Origin: Candidatus Nanopelagicaceae bacterium
GTDB lineage: Bacteria; Actinomycetota; Actinomycetes; Nanopelagicales; Nanopelagicaceae
Length of the DNA: 41,277 bases
Direction of reading: 5' to 3'
Assembly (NCBI GenBank): GCA_947460855.1
Contig: CANHGU010000003.1
Coordinates: 1 to 41,277 of the forward strand
Below are positions 19,769 to 27,767 of this stretch, in pieces; position 1 is the stretch's first letter, and each line of letters opens with the position of its first letter. A model generated the notes under the pieces. The model was not told where the DNA came from. It saw only the letters and a program-made list of their open reading frames with translations, and ran no database searches. The position numbers were made by a program, and so were the translations under genes.

Positions 19769-20740
19769 TTAAAAGCCTAGATAATTGGAAATTACAACCA
19801 TTCCCGCCTCAATTTGGGTCTTCGGAGCAATGATTGAGTCAATTATTTTGCAATCTCTACCTATTTTTGCACCCTTTCCAATTATTGAACCACTAATTAC
19901 AGAGTTACCCTCAACTACAACTTCAGAATCGATAACAGATCCAAGATTTACAACTGATGATTTATCTACCAATGCATTTGTGGCAATTATCTGATCCCCA
20001 GTATGAGCTGGGGTAGCAGTTGATTTAATTACTCCAGTTACTAAATCAGCTGATGCCTTAACTAAAGCAGCTGGTGTGCCAATATCTAACCAATATGAGC
20101 TATCTAAGAAGCCAAATACTCGACTCTTTAAAGCTAGTAGCTCTGGAAAGGTATCTCGCTCCACACTAACAACCTGATTAAATGGAATTTTGCCAATAAT
20201 ATCTCGATTAAAAATATAACACCCAGCATTAATTAGATTGCTCACTGGTTTATCCATTTTCTCTAAAAAAGTTTTAACCCTATTACCTTCTACTAGCTCG
20301 ACACATCCATAAGATCTAGCATCTTCTACCTTAGTTAAATACAAGCTCACATCCGCCTGATTAATTTTGTGAAACTCTAATTGAGCAGCTAAATCATGGC
20401 CACTTAATACATCACCATTGAAAACTACTACCTGATTACAAGGGCTAAGTTGCCTAGCTGCATTTCTAATACCGCCGCCAGTACCGAGCGCGCTCTCTTC
20501 TACTGCATACTTAATTTTGATCCCAAATCTTGCCCCATCGCCAAAATACGGTTCAAATAACTCGGCTTTGTATGAGGTTGCCAGCACTATCTCGGTAATT
20601 CCAACCTGGGCAGCTTTTCGAATTTGATGTTCGGTAAATGGAACTGCAGCAACTAGAAGCATTGGTTTTGGTATTTGATTAGTAATTGGTGCCAGGCGAG
20701 TTCCTTTGCCGCCAACTAACAAAATTGCACTAGTACTCAC
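19769..20740 (-). CDS. Mannose-1-phosphate guanylyltransferase-like nucleotidyltransferase with left-handed beta-helix tail
   Basis: AILLVGGKGTRLAPITNQIPKPMLLV, FNGDVLSG, VEESALGTGGGIRNA, hexapeptide-like C-terminus. GTG start overlapping the dapC stop (GTGA). Confidence 0.85.
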   Translation of the reverse strand: MSTSAILLVGGKGTRLAPITNQIPKPMLLVAAVPFTEHQIRKAAQVGITEIVLATSYKAELFEPYFGDGARFGIKIKYAVEESALGTGGGIRNAARQLSPCNQVVVFNGDVLSGHDLAAQLEFHKINQADVSLYLTKVEDARSYGCVELVEGNRVKTFLEKMDKPVSNLINAGCYIFNRDIIGKIPFNQVVSVERDTFPELLALKSRVFGFLDSSYWLDIGTPAALVKASADLVTGVIKSTATPAHTGDQIIATNALVDKSSVVNLGSVIDSEVVVEGNSVISGSIIGKGAKIGRDCKIIDSIIAPKTQIEAGMVVISNYLGF

Positions 20741-21783
20741 GAATTAATCCGATCTGCTGCCATTTGAATCTGTTGATCTGTTGCAGTCAATGCAACTCGA
20801 ATAAATTTGTCACTGCCATAAAAACTACCTGGTGTTACCAAAATGCCCAAATTAGCAAACCAGTCAACAGTTTTAAAGCAATCCTCATTTTTTGTGCACC
20901 AAATGTATAAGCCAGCAGTGCTGTGCTCTATGGTGATTCCAGCATCTCTAATTGCTTTACTTAAGATATCTCTTCGATTGCTATATCGCTGTGCCTGCGC
21001 AGTTGCATGATCATTATCTGAAAGTGCTGCGATCATGGCTGCCTGTACTGGAGCTGGCACCATTAATCCAGCATGCTTTCTAAACTGGCGAATCCGCTCA
21101 ATTAATTTATGATCACCGACTACAAAAGCTGCTCGATAGCCAGCTAAATTTGAGCGTTTGGACAATGAGTGGACTGCTAACAGACCGGTGTTATCCCCAC
21201 CAGCTAACTCAAGAATTGATTTAGCGCCAGGGGCAAAACTTAAATAGCACTCATCACTTGCCACTACTGCATTATTTTTTCTACCCCAAGTAATAGCCTG
21301 ATTAATCTGGTGATCAGTTTGAACCTGACCGGTTGGATTAGATGGGGAATTAAGCCAAGCTAAATCGGCATTTATCCAAGTGCTTGGATCGATATCTACC
21401 GCAACAGCCTCGGCGCTAGCCATCAACGCACCTACTAAATAGGTTGGATAAGCAACTTTTGGATATAGAACTTTCTTACTTTGTAAAAATGTTGGTAGAA
21501 GTGCTACTAATTCTTTAGATCCTATTGTTGGCAGAACATCAAACTCACCACTTACTTTTAAGTTCGCAATTGCCCATTCTCTAATTGCACCTCTCAATTT
21601 TTCACTTCCAGCGGTAAGTGGATAGCTAGGAGAATCACTTGCTGTTACTAATGCATCTTGAATAAATTTTGGAGTTGGATCTACTGGTGTGCCTTGGGAT
21701 AAATCAATAAAACCACCAGAGTATTTTTTTGCTTTCTCGCCATATGGCGCCAGTACATCCCAAGGAAAATCTGGCAGCTTCAG
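20737..21783 (-). CDS. dapC: Succinyldiaminopimelate transaminase (DapC-like), apparent CTG start
   Basis: SPSNPTGQVQ, SDECYLSF, HSLSKRSNLAGYR PLP motif. N-terminal LPDFPWDVLAPYGEKAKKYSGGFIDLSQGTPVDPTPKFIQDAL is encoded upstream of the ORF-track TTG start at 21597. Confidence 0.85.
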   Translation of the reverse strand: MKLPDFPWDVLAPYGEKAKKYSGGFIDLSQGTPVDPTPKFIQDALVTASDSPSYPLTAGSEKLRGAIREWAIANLKVSGEFDVLPTIGSKELVALLPTFLQSKKVLYPKVAYPTYLVGALMASAEAVAVDIDPSTWINADLAWLNSPSNPTGQVQTDHQINQAITWGRKNNAVVASDECYLSFAPGAKSILELAGGDNTGLLAVHSLSKRSNLAGYRAAFVVGDHKLIERIRQFRKHAGLMVPAPVQAAMIAALSDNDHATAQAQRYSNRRDILSKAIRDAGITIEHSTAGLYIWCTKNEDCFKTVDWFANLGILVTPGSFYGSDKFIRVALTATDQQIQMAADRINS

Positions 21784-21789
21784 AAAAAC

Positions 21790-22110
21790 TTATTTCTCTT
21801 GTGGAGGAAGTGCTGCAACTACTTGGTGATCTTTACCAATTGGTCCAAGTTTGGCAGCTCCACCAGGAGAACCAATTTCAACAAAGAATTTGGTGTTAAC
21901 TTCACTGTATTGCTTCCACTGTGATGGCACATCATCTTCATAGTAAATAGCTTCAACTGGGCATACTGGCTCGCAGGCGCCGCAATCAACACACTCATCG
22001 GGTTGGATATAAAGCATCCGATCGCCCTCATAGATACAGTCAACTGGGCACTCCTCAATGCAAGACTTATCTTTCACATCTACGCACGGTTGAGCAATTA
22101 TGTAGGTCAT
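21790..22110 (-). CDS. fdxA: 7Fe/8Fe-type ferredoxin (FdxA/FdxC)
   Basis: MTYIIAQPCVDVKDKSCIEECPVDCIYEGDRMLYIQPDECVDCGACEPVCPVEAIYYEDDVP; upstream of dapC as in mycobacteria. Confidence 0.96.
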   Translation of the reverse strand: MTYIIAQPCVDVKDKSCIEECPVDCIYEGDRMLYIQPDECVDCGACEPVCPVEAIYYEDDVPSQWKQYSEVNTKFFVEIGSPGGAAKLGPIGKDHQVVAALPPQEK

Positions 22111-22203
22111 GCTTCTCCTTACAGTTGTATCTGCCTAGTTAGGTAGAGAATACTGCCATCAATACTTATTTGAGCAAGATCTAAGTTTAATAGAAGGAGC
22201 CAG

Positions 22204-22386
22204 ATGCAGCCATCAGCGGCACAGATCGGTGAGCGGGTAAGCATTCGCCTGCATGATCCATCTGGTGGGTATCGGGATATTCTCGGTGTTTTAGAGAGCG
22301 AAAACACAGTTCGAAAGAAGGATGGCACGGTGGTTACCTTTGATCCAGCCAAGATTGCACTTTGGAAAGTAGTACCAAGTAAATGA
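22204..22386 (+). CDS. 60-aa stand-alone SH3-like domain resembling the N-terminus of actinobacterial GNAT acetyltransferases encoded near fdxA
   Basis: MQPSAAQIGERVSIRLHDPSGGYRDILGVLESENTVRKKDGTVVTFDPAKIALWKVVPSK; GAAGGAG upstream; ATGA overlap with cysS. Confidence 0.65.
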   Translation: MQPSAAQIGERVSIRLHDPSGGYRDILGVLESENTVRKKDGTVVTFDPAKIALWKVVPSK

Positions 22387-23783
22387 AAAACACACCAATT
22401 CAATTATTCGATACTAAATCTCGCACACTACAAGCGGTTCAGATTAGTAATGGAAAAACCTTAAGAATTTATAGTTGTGGGCCAACAGTTTATCGAGATG
22501 CTCATGTTGGCAATATGCGAACATTTCTATTGGGTGATCTAATAACAAGATTGGCAAAATTTCTGAATTATGAAATTAAGTTCATTCAAAATATAACCGA
22601 TGTTGGTCATATGTCCGAGGACTTTGTCGAGGATAAGATGCTTGCACAAGCTAAAGCAGAATCTAAGGATCCGTATGAGATTGCTAGAATTTATGAAAGT
22701 AGATTTCATAATGATTTGAGTTCCTTGAATATTACTAAAGCAACCTCTTACCCAAAAGCTAGCGAATCAATCTCACTTATGCATGATCTAATAACTAAGT
22801 TAATAGAAACAGAACATGCCTATGTAGGTGGAGATAACTGTGTTTACTTTTCCGCGCAATCTTTCTTAGGTTATGGTGCAATCAGTGGTAATCGATTAGA
22901 TGCATTAAAACCTGGTCATCGCTTTGAATATACCGAAGATGGCGCTAAGAAATTCCATGCTGATTGGGCACTTTGGAAAGCAGCAGCAGGTAGAAGTGAA
23001 ATGATTTGGGAGTCACCTTGGGGTAAAGGTTTTCCAGGTTGGCATATTGAATGTTCAGCTATGTCACTTCATTATCTAGATAAGTTTGTAGATATTCATT
23101 TAGGTGGAATTGATCTTAGGTTTCCACATCATGAAAATGAGCGTGCGCAATCAAACTCAGCAATTAATAATGAGGCTGTTGCACTTTGGGTACATGGCGA
23201 ACATTTGCTTTTTGAAGGAAGAAAAATGGCTAAAAGTACTGGAAATGTAGTTTTAGTTGCAGACTTAATTGCAAAGCATTTAGACCCGCTCTCACTTCGC
23301 TTATGCTTCCTAGAAAATCAGTACCGAAGCCAGATGGATCTAAGTTGGGACTCATTAAAAGCTGCTCACTTGTTAATCCAGCGTTGGCGGGATAAAACTA
23401 AAATTTGGGCAGGTAGCAAAGAGATTGATACAAAGCAAGCTCAGGTGTTTATAGATGAAATTCTTAGCAATTTTCTAGATGATCTAGATACTCCAAGAGC
23501 ATTACAAAAATTAAGAAGTATTGAAAAAGCAGAAACTTTAAGTGATGGTGTTAAGTATGAAATTTTTGAAACTGTTGACCAATTATTTGGTTTAGATCTA
23601 CTCAAACCTTCGATTGGTAAAGGAGAGCTCTCACCTGAAGTACAAACCTTGTTGGACCAACGGCAAAGTGCGCGAAATAATGGAGATTTTGCTGAAAGTG
23701 ACCGACTGCGTGAATTGCTCTTAGAAAAAGGGGTGTCGGTTAGAGATAGTAAAGATGGACAAAATTGGGAGTGGTTAATTTAG
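22383..23783 (+). CDS. cysS: Cysteinyl-tRNA synthetase (divergent; MshC considered less likely)
   Basis: YSCGPTVYRDAHVGNMRT (HIGH-like), FIQNITDVGH, GWHIECSAM, FPHHENERAQS, KMAKSTGN (KMSKS-like), C-terminal RQSARNNGDFAESDRLRELLLEKGVSVRDSKDGQNWEW typical of CysS. Confidence 0.8.
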   Translation: MKNTPIQLFDTKSRTLQAVQISNGKTLRIYSCGPTVYRDAHVGNMRTFLLGDLITRLAKFLNYEIKFIQNITDVGHMSEDFVEDKMLAQAKAESKDPYEIARIYESRFHNDLSSLNITKATSYPKASESISLMHDLITKLIETEHAYVGGDNCVYFSAQSFLGYGAISGNRLDALKPGHRFEYTEDGAKKFHADWALWKAAAGRSEMIWESPWGKGFPGWHIECSAMSLHYLDKFVDIHLGGIDLRFPHHENERAQSNSAINNEAVALWVHGEHLLFEGRKMAKSTGNVVLVADLIAKHLDPLSLRLCFLENQYRSQMDLSWDSLKAAHLLIQRWRDKTKIWAGSKEIDTKQAQVFIDEILSNFLDDLDTPRALQKLRSIEKAETLSDGVKYEIFETVDQLFGLDLLKPSIGKGELSPEVQTLLDQRQSARNNGDFAESDRLRELLLEKGVSVRDSKDGQNWEWLI

Positions 23784-24103
23784 TTTTTTGATCGATTAGG
23801 TTTAACTATTGAGATTATTAATGTCGTAAATCCTGCAATTAAGAAGAGATTTCCATAGGTATTACTATAAATTAATAACTCATCACCTGTGCCAAGATTT
23901 CCAGCTTTAATAATAACTGCTAGGTAAGTTGCTGCTGCAAATAATTGGTATCTCACATAAAAAAATGTTTGATTTATAATTCGCATACCAAGAAAAGTTA
24001 TAACTAATGATGCTATAAAGCCAAATGGTTGAAATATATTGTGCAACATTGTTGCTGAAAATCCGATAAGTGCGCCAAGTAATATAGATCTAACTACCTT
24101 CAA
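23780..24103 (-). CDS. Small multi-TM protein (DUF6113-like), partner of mshB
   Basis: Four hydrophobic segments in 107 aa; overlaps mshB by 4 nt. Confidence 0.6.
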   Translation of the reverse strand: MKVVRSILLGALIGFSATMLHNIFQPFGFIASLVITFLGMRIINQTFFYVRYQLFAAATYLAVIIKAGNLGTGDELLIYSNTYGNLFLIAGFTTLIISIVKPNRSKN

Positions 24104-24972
24104 CTTTTTACTCCTGCAAATATATCTAGCTCTCGCCCATTGTTATCAAAGGGTGCAGCTTTTTCCCCTTTAACTAAGGTGTAGTACTCATCTCCCCAAA
24201 CAGATAAACCAAGATTATTAGATAGCGCAAAAAATGGGCCATCTATCGATATCTGAGTAGGGTGGGCCTTCATTGCTGCAAGCTTTTGTGGCACAAACTC
24301 TGGTGCACTAACAACAGTTGTTACTAGTTCATCTGGCTTTGCGAAAGGCAGATCATCAGCACTTTCTGCGCCAAAGAAATCTGAACCTACCTCCTTCATC
24401 TTTTCAATTCCCATTTGAATTACAGATCGAGGCATTGTGTTCCAATAAATCTTACTTATCTGCCACCCTTGATTCAATGCTAGTTCAGCAGCTCGCATTG
24501 CAACTCTGTGAGCCTTTATATGATCTGGATGCCCGTAGCCACCAAACTCATCGTATGTTATTAGCACTTGAGGCTTTATTTCTAGAATAATTTTAACAAG
24601 CTCTGTTGCAGCCTCATCAAGATCACACTGCCAAAAAACATCATTACGATCATTTTGTGGTGCCCCCATCATTCCACTGTCGCGCCATTTTTTAATAGGT
24701 GCACCTAAAAATCTAAAATCAGAAATTCCTAGTTCCTTCATTGCATTTTTTAATTCTATTTCGCGGTGCTCTCCGAGTTTGTCATCTTTACTGCTTGCTA
24801 GATTTAAAAGTTCAGGGACTAAAACCTCACCCTCTTCACCTCTGGTACAGGTTACTAAAGTTACGTGCGCACCACTTTCAGCATATTTCGCCATTGTTAC
24901 ACCATTGTTGATGGTCTCATCATCTGGATGGGCATGGACTAATAGCAATCTTTTATTCGCACTCACTCGCAC
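24100..24972 (-). CDS. mshB: N-acetyl-1-D-myo-inositol-2-amino-2-deoxy-alpha-D-glucopyranoside deacetylase (MshB)
   Basis: LLLVHAHPDDETINNGVTMAKYAESGAHVTLVTCTRGEEGEV, GYGHPDHIKAHRVA; GTG start. Confidence 0.92.
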   Translation of the reverse strand: MRVSANKRLLLVHAHPDDETINNGVTMAKYAESGAHVTLVTCTRGEEGEVLVPELLNLASSKDDKLGEHREIELKNAMKELGISDFRFLGAPIKKWRDSGMMGAPQNDRNDVFWQCDLDEAATELVKIILEIKPQVLITYDEFGGYGHPDHIKAHRVAMRAAELALNQGWQISKIYWNTMPRSVIQMGIEKMKEVGSDFFGAESADDLPFAKPDELVTTVVSAPEFVPQKLAAMKAHPTQISIDGPFFALSNNLGLSVWGDEYYTLVKGEKAAPFDNNGRELDIFAGVKS

Positions 24973-24978
24973 AATATA

Positions 24979-24984
24979 ACTATA
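24979..24984 (-). promoter_or_regulatory. Candidate leaderless -10 (TATAGT) for mshB
   Basis: Minus strand TATAGT-TATATT-GTG. Confidence 0.65.
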
Positions 24985-25032
24985 AAAGCAATAAAACCTG
25001 ACAATTTATCTAATATCAGAATAGAATTAAGT

Positions 25033-25641
25033 GTGGCTGATGATAAATCTAATCGCTTACCTCGCGATGAACGAAGGGCGCAACTGTTAGTTGCTGCTCT
25101 TGAAGTATTTACCGTTGCCGGTTACCACTCAGCGGCGATGGATGAGATTGCTGATCGGGCAAATGTTAGTAAACCAGTTTTGTATCAACATTTTCCATCA
25201 AAGCTAGATCTTTATTTGGCTGTTTTAGATCTACATATTGATTCATTAGTTTTTGCAATTCAAAAAGCAATAGCGTCTAACCGAGAGAATTCAGCGAGAG
25301 TTGCAGCAACTGTTGAGGCTTACTTCGGATTTATTGATTCTGAAGGTGAAGCATTTAGATTGTTGTTTGAAAGTGATATGAATGTAGAGCCACAGGTTCG
25401 GGAGCGACTTAATCGGATGACTTATGACTGTGCAGCTGCGGTAAGTGCGGTTATCTCAATTGATACTGGATTAGGTAAGGAGGAGTCAATGATGCTTGCG
25501 GTTGGAATTATTGGAACAGTACAAACAACTGCCCGACATTGGCTAGATCGAGATGGCAAGATTGATCGTCAACGTGCCACTGAGTTGGTAATGAATCTTA
25601 TTTGGCGTGGTATCTCAGGGTTTCCTAAATCACAATCCTAA
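25033..25641 (+). CDS. TetR/AcrR family transcriptional regulator
   Basis: RRAQLLVAALEVFTVAGYHSAAMDEIADRANVSKPVLYQHFPSKLDLYLAVL HTH; upstream of DUF3107. GTG start. Confidence 0.93.
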   Translation: MADDKSNRLPRDERRAQLLVAALEVFTVAGYHSAAMDEIADRANVSKPVLYQHFPSKLDLYLAVLDLHIDSLVFAIQKAIASNRENSARVAATVEAYFGFIDSEGEAFRLLFESDMNVEPQVRERLNRMTYDCAAAVSAVISIDTGLGKEESMMLAVGIIGTVQTTARHWLDRDGKIDRQRATELVMNLIWRGISGFPKSQS

Positions 25642-25666
25642 ATTCGCATACTTAGTGGTAAGTAGA

Positions 25667-25672
25667 TAGAGT
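25667..25672 (+). promoter_or_regulatory. Candidate leaderless -10 (TAGAGT) for DUF3107 gene
   Basis: TAGAGT-TACGTT-ATG. Confidence 0.6.
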
Positions 25673-25678
25673 TACGTT

Positions 25679-25942
25679 ATGGCTACAGCAAAATCAACAG
25701 TAAAAGGTTTGGCACGTACTGAGGTAAAAATTGGTATTTCAGATAGCTCACATGAATTAATTATTGATTGCACAAATACCCAAGATGAAGTAATTGCGAA
25801 AGTAAATGAAGCGATTAAGGCATCTTCTGTACTGTCACTTAGTGATAGCAAAGGGCGAGAAGTATTGGTTCCATATAATAAAATAAGCTATGTTGAGGTT
25901 GGCGAAGGTGCCGAACGTCGCGTTGGCTTTGCTAATCAATAA
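25679..25942 (+). CDS. DUF3107 family protein
   Basis: EVKIGISDSSHELIIDCTNTQDEVIAKVNEAI...SDSKGREVLVPYNKISYVEVGEGAERRVGF; adjacent TetR. Confidence 0.88.
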   Translation: MATAKSTVKGLARTEVKIGISDSSHELIIDCTNTQDEVIAKVNEAIKASSVLSLSDSKGREVLVPYNKISYVEVGEGAERRVGFANQ

Positions 25943-25948
25943 TCTAGA

Positions 25949-26806
25949 TTAAACAGTTACCACTCGGCGAGCACTGGCTTGCTCCTCTAGTTTGAGCCAC
26001 TGTGCCTTCTCTGTCGTATATTCACCTAACAAATTTAGCTTTCCGTTACCGTGATAATCACTTGCGCCAGTCATTACTAGCTTAGATTGCTTGGCCAGCT
26101 CGATTAATTGTGATTTCTCCTCTGGTGAATGATCGCGATGATCAACCTCAATTCCATTTAAGCCAGCATCGATTAGTGAACCAAATGTTTCAAGTGAAAT
26201 TACTCGCCCACGGTGAGAGGCCATCGGATGAGCTATAACTGATACCCCGCCTGCTTCTTTAATCAATTTAATTGCCAATTCTGGTGAGGGAGAATAATGA
26301 GCTACATAATATTTTGAATTGTTATGAAGCATTTGCGTAAATGCTTCATCTCTACTGGCTACTACTCCCTTCTTTACTAATGCATCAGCAAGATGCGGTC
26401 TGCCCAATGTTGCTCCTTCAGATAACTGCTCTAAAACATCCTTCATACTTATATCTATACCTGCTTGGTTAATTCTTGAAATTATTTTTTCCATTCGGCC
26501 ATGACGATTTTCTCTAGTTTTTTCCAGTGTTTGCATCAACTCTGTATCGCTTGGATCAAATAGCAATCCTAAAATATGAACACTGATGCCATCCGGTGTT
26601 TGGCATGAAATTTCAGCGCCAGGAACAAGTGAAATCCCAGGACGTAATGCCGTGATCGCTTCTTGCCAGCCAGCTACTGAATCATGATCAGTTAATCCAA
26701 TTGTTGATATGCCTGCAGCCAGTGCTTTATTAATTAATTGCGTTGGTGAATCTGTTCCATCACTAAATGTTGTATGAGTATGAAGATCTATTGCCAATCG
26801 ACTCAC
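25949..26806 (-). CDS. PHP-domain phosphoesterase (TrpH/YciV-like)
   Basis: AIDLHTHTTFSDGTDSPTQLI, GLTDHDSVAGW, GAEISC, ASDYHGNGK. Confidence 0.9.
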   Translation of the reverse strand: MSRLAIDLHTHTTFSDGTDSPTQLINKALAAGISTIGLTDHDSVAGWQEAITALRPGISLVPGAEISCQTPDGISVHILGLLFDPSDTELMQTLEKTRENRHGRMEKIISRINQAGIDISMKDVLEQLSEGATLGRPHLADALVKKGVVASRDEAFTQMLHNNSKYYVAHYSPSPELAIKLIKEAGGVSVIAHPMASHRGRVISLETFGSLIDAGLNGIEVDHRDHSPEEKSQLIELAKQSKLVMTGASDYHGNGKLNLLGEYTTEKAQWLKLEEQASARRVVTV

Positions 26807-26809
26807 CTC

Positions 26810-27703
26810 TTATTTTTCTGATTGACTAGAGCGTAAAACAAATAATGCACAACCGAAAAGTAGGCCAATAATTCCAGGAATTGTGCCAGCCGGCGGTTGT
26901 TGGCCAAGCCAAATAAAGGCCAGGATTGCACTTACTGGAACCTCGAAAAATACTATTAATGAGACAACCGCTGGCGAAACGCGCTTTAACGAGAAGTTAA
27001 AAAGTGTGTGACCTAAAAATTGAGCTCCTAAAATTAACCCTGCAAGTAAGTACCATTCACTAGTTGTAAAACCAGAGAGTGCGTAGTCGCCAACCAAAAT
27101 TATTGGTAACACTGTTAGTGCACAACTTATATAGCAAACTGAGGTAAATGTTGATGTAGAAACTTTCTGCTGAACTCTGGCACCAATCATCATGTACGCA
27201 GCCCCAAGAGCTCCACCGATTACCGCGAGCAAATCACCTTGAAATGATCTAAGTGAAAGGTTTAGATCAATACCAGTTATAACTATTACCGATAAAAATG
27301 CAATAAACATTCCACCAAAAGATTTTTTAGGAATATGACCGCCAGTTAATTTCACAAATATGGCTGCAAATATAGGCTGAGTTGCAGTTAGCGCAGTTCC
27401 AGTTGCCACACTTGTTAATTTCATTGCCCAAAAGAAGCATACAAAGTGTGCAGCGAGTAATACGCCAGCAAGAACTGACCATCGCATTGCATTTCGCTCA
27501 GCCGAGCTCTTCCATTCACCACGAACAATCGCAAATGGAAGCATTACTAAGCCGCCAATTAGATTACGCCAAAAAATCATAGTCGGCACAGGCATCAGGC
27601 TCTTGGCGATGATTGGACCGGATGCACCTATACCTAAAATCCCCAATGCTAGAAATGGGATATCTCGCCCTGATGGCAGTTTGGTGTGGTCCTGATCTTT
27701 CAT
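26810..27703 (-). CDS. EamA/DMT-superfamily transporter
   Basis: About ten hydrophobic segments in 297 aa; two EamA-like repeats (FWRNLIGGLVMLPFA..., VVSLIVFFEVPVSAILAFIWLGQ). Confidence 0.88.
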   Translation of the reverse strand: MKDQDHTKLPSGRDIPFLALGILGIGASGPIIAKSLMPVPTMIFWRNLIGGLVMLPFAIVRGEWKSSAERNAMRWSVLAGVLLAAHFVCFFWAMKLTSVATGTALTATQPIFAAIFVKLTGGHIPKKSFGGMFIAFLSVIVITGIDLNLSLRSFQGDLLAVIGGALGAAYMMIGARVQQKVSTSTFTSVCYISCALTVLPIILVGDYALSGFTTSEWYLLAGLILGAQFLGHTLFNFSLKRVSPAVVSLIVFFEVPVSAILAFIWLGQQPPAGTIPGIIGLLFGCALFVLRSSQSEK

Positions 27704-27709
27704 GGGTAA

Positions 27710-27715
27710 AACCTA
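27710..27715 (-). promoter_or_regulatory. Candidate leaderless -10 (TAGGTT) for the EamA transporter
   Basis: Minus strand TAGGTT-TTACCC-ATG. Confidence 0.6.
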
Positions 27716-27755
27716 TCTGTAATTTAATTATTGTTATGAATTGCTACCAAGCCGA

Positions 27756-27761
27756 TACCCT
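27756..27761 (+). promoter_or_regulatory. Candidate leaderless -10 (TACCCT) for the MgtE-N/CBS gene
   Basis: TACCCT-TAGCCT-ATG. Confidence 0.6.
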
Positions 27762-27767
27762 TAGCCT

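Noticed and set aside
22119-22403. 94-aa minus ORF upstream of fdxA
   Set aside because: Antisense to the 60-aa SH3-like gene, which has a good SD and start; no recognisable domain.
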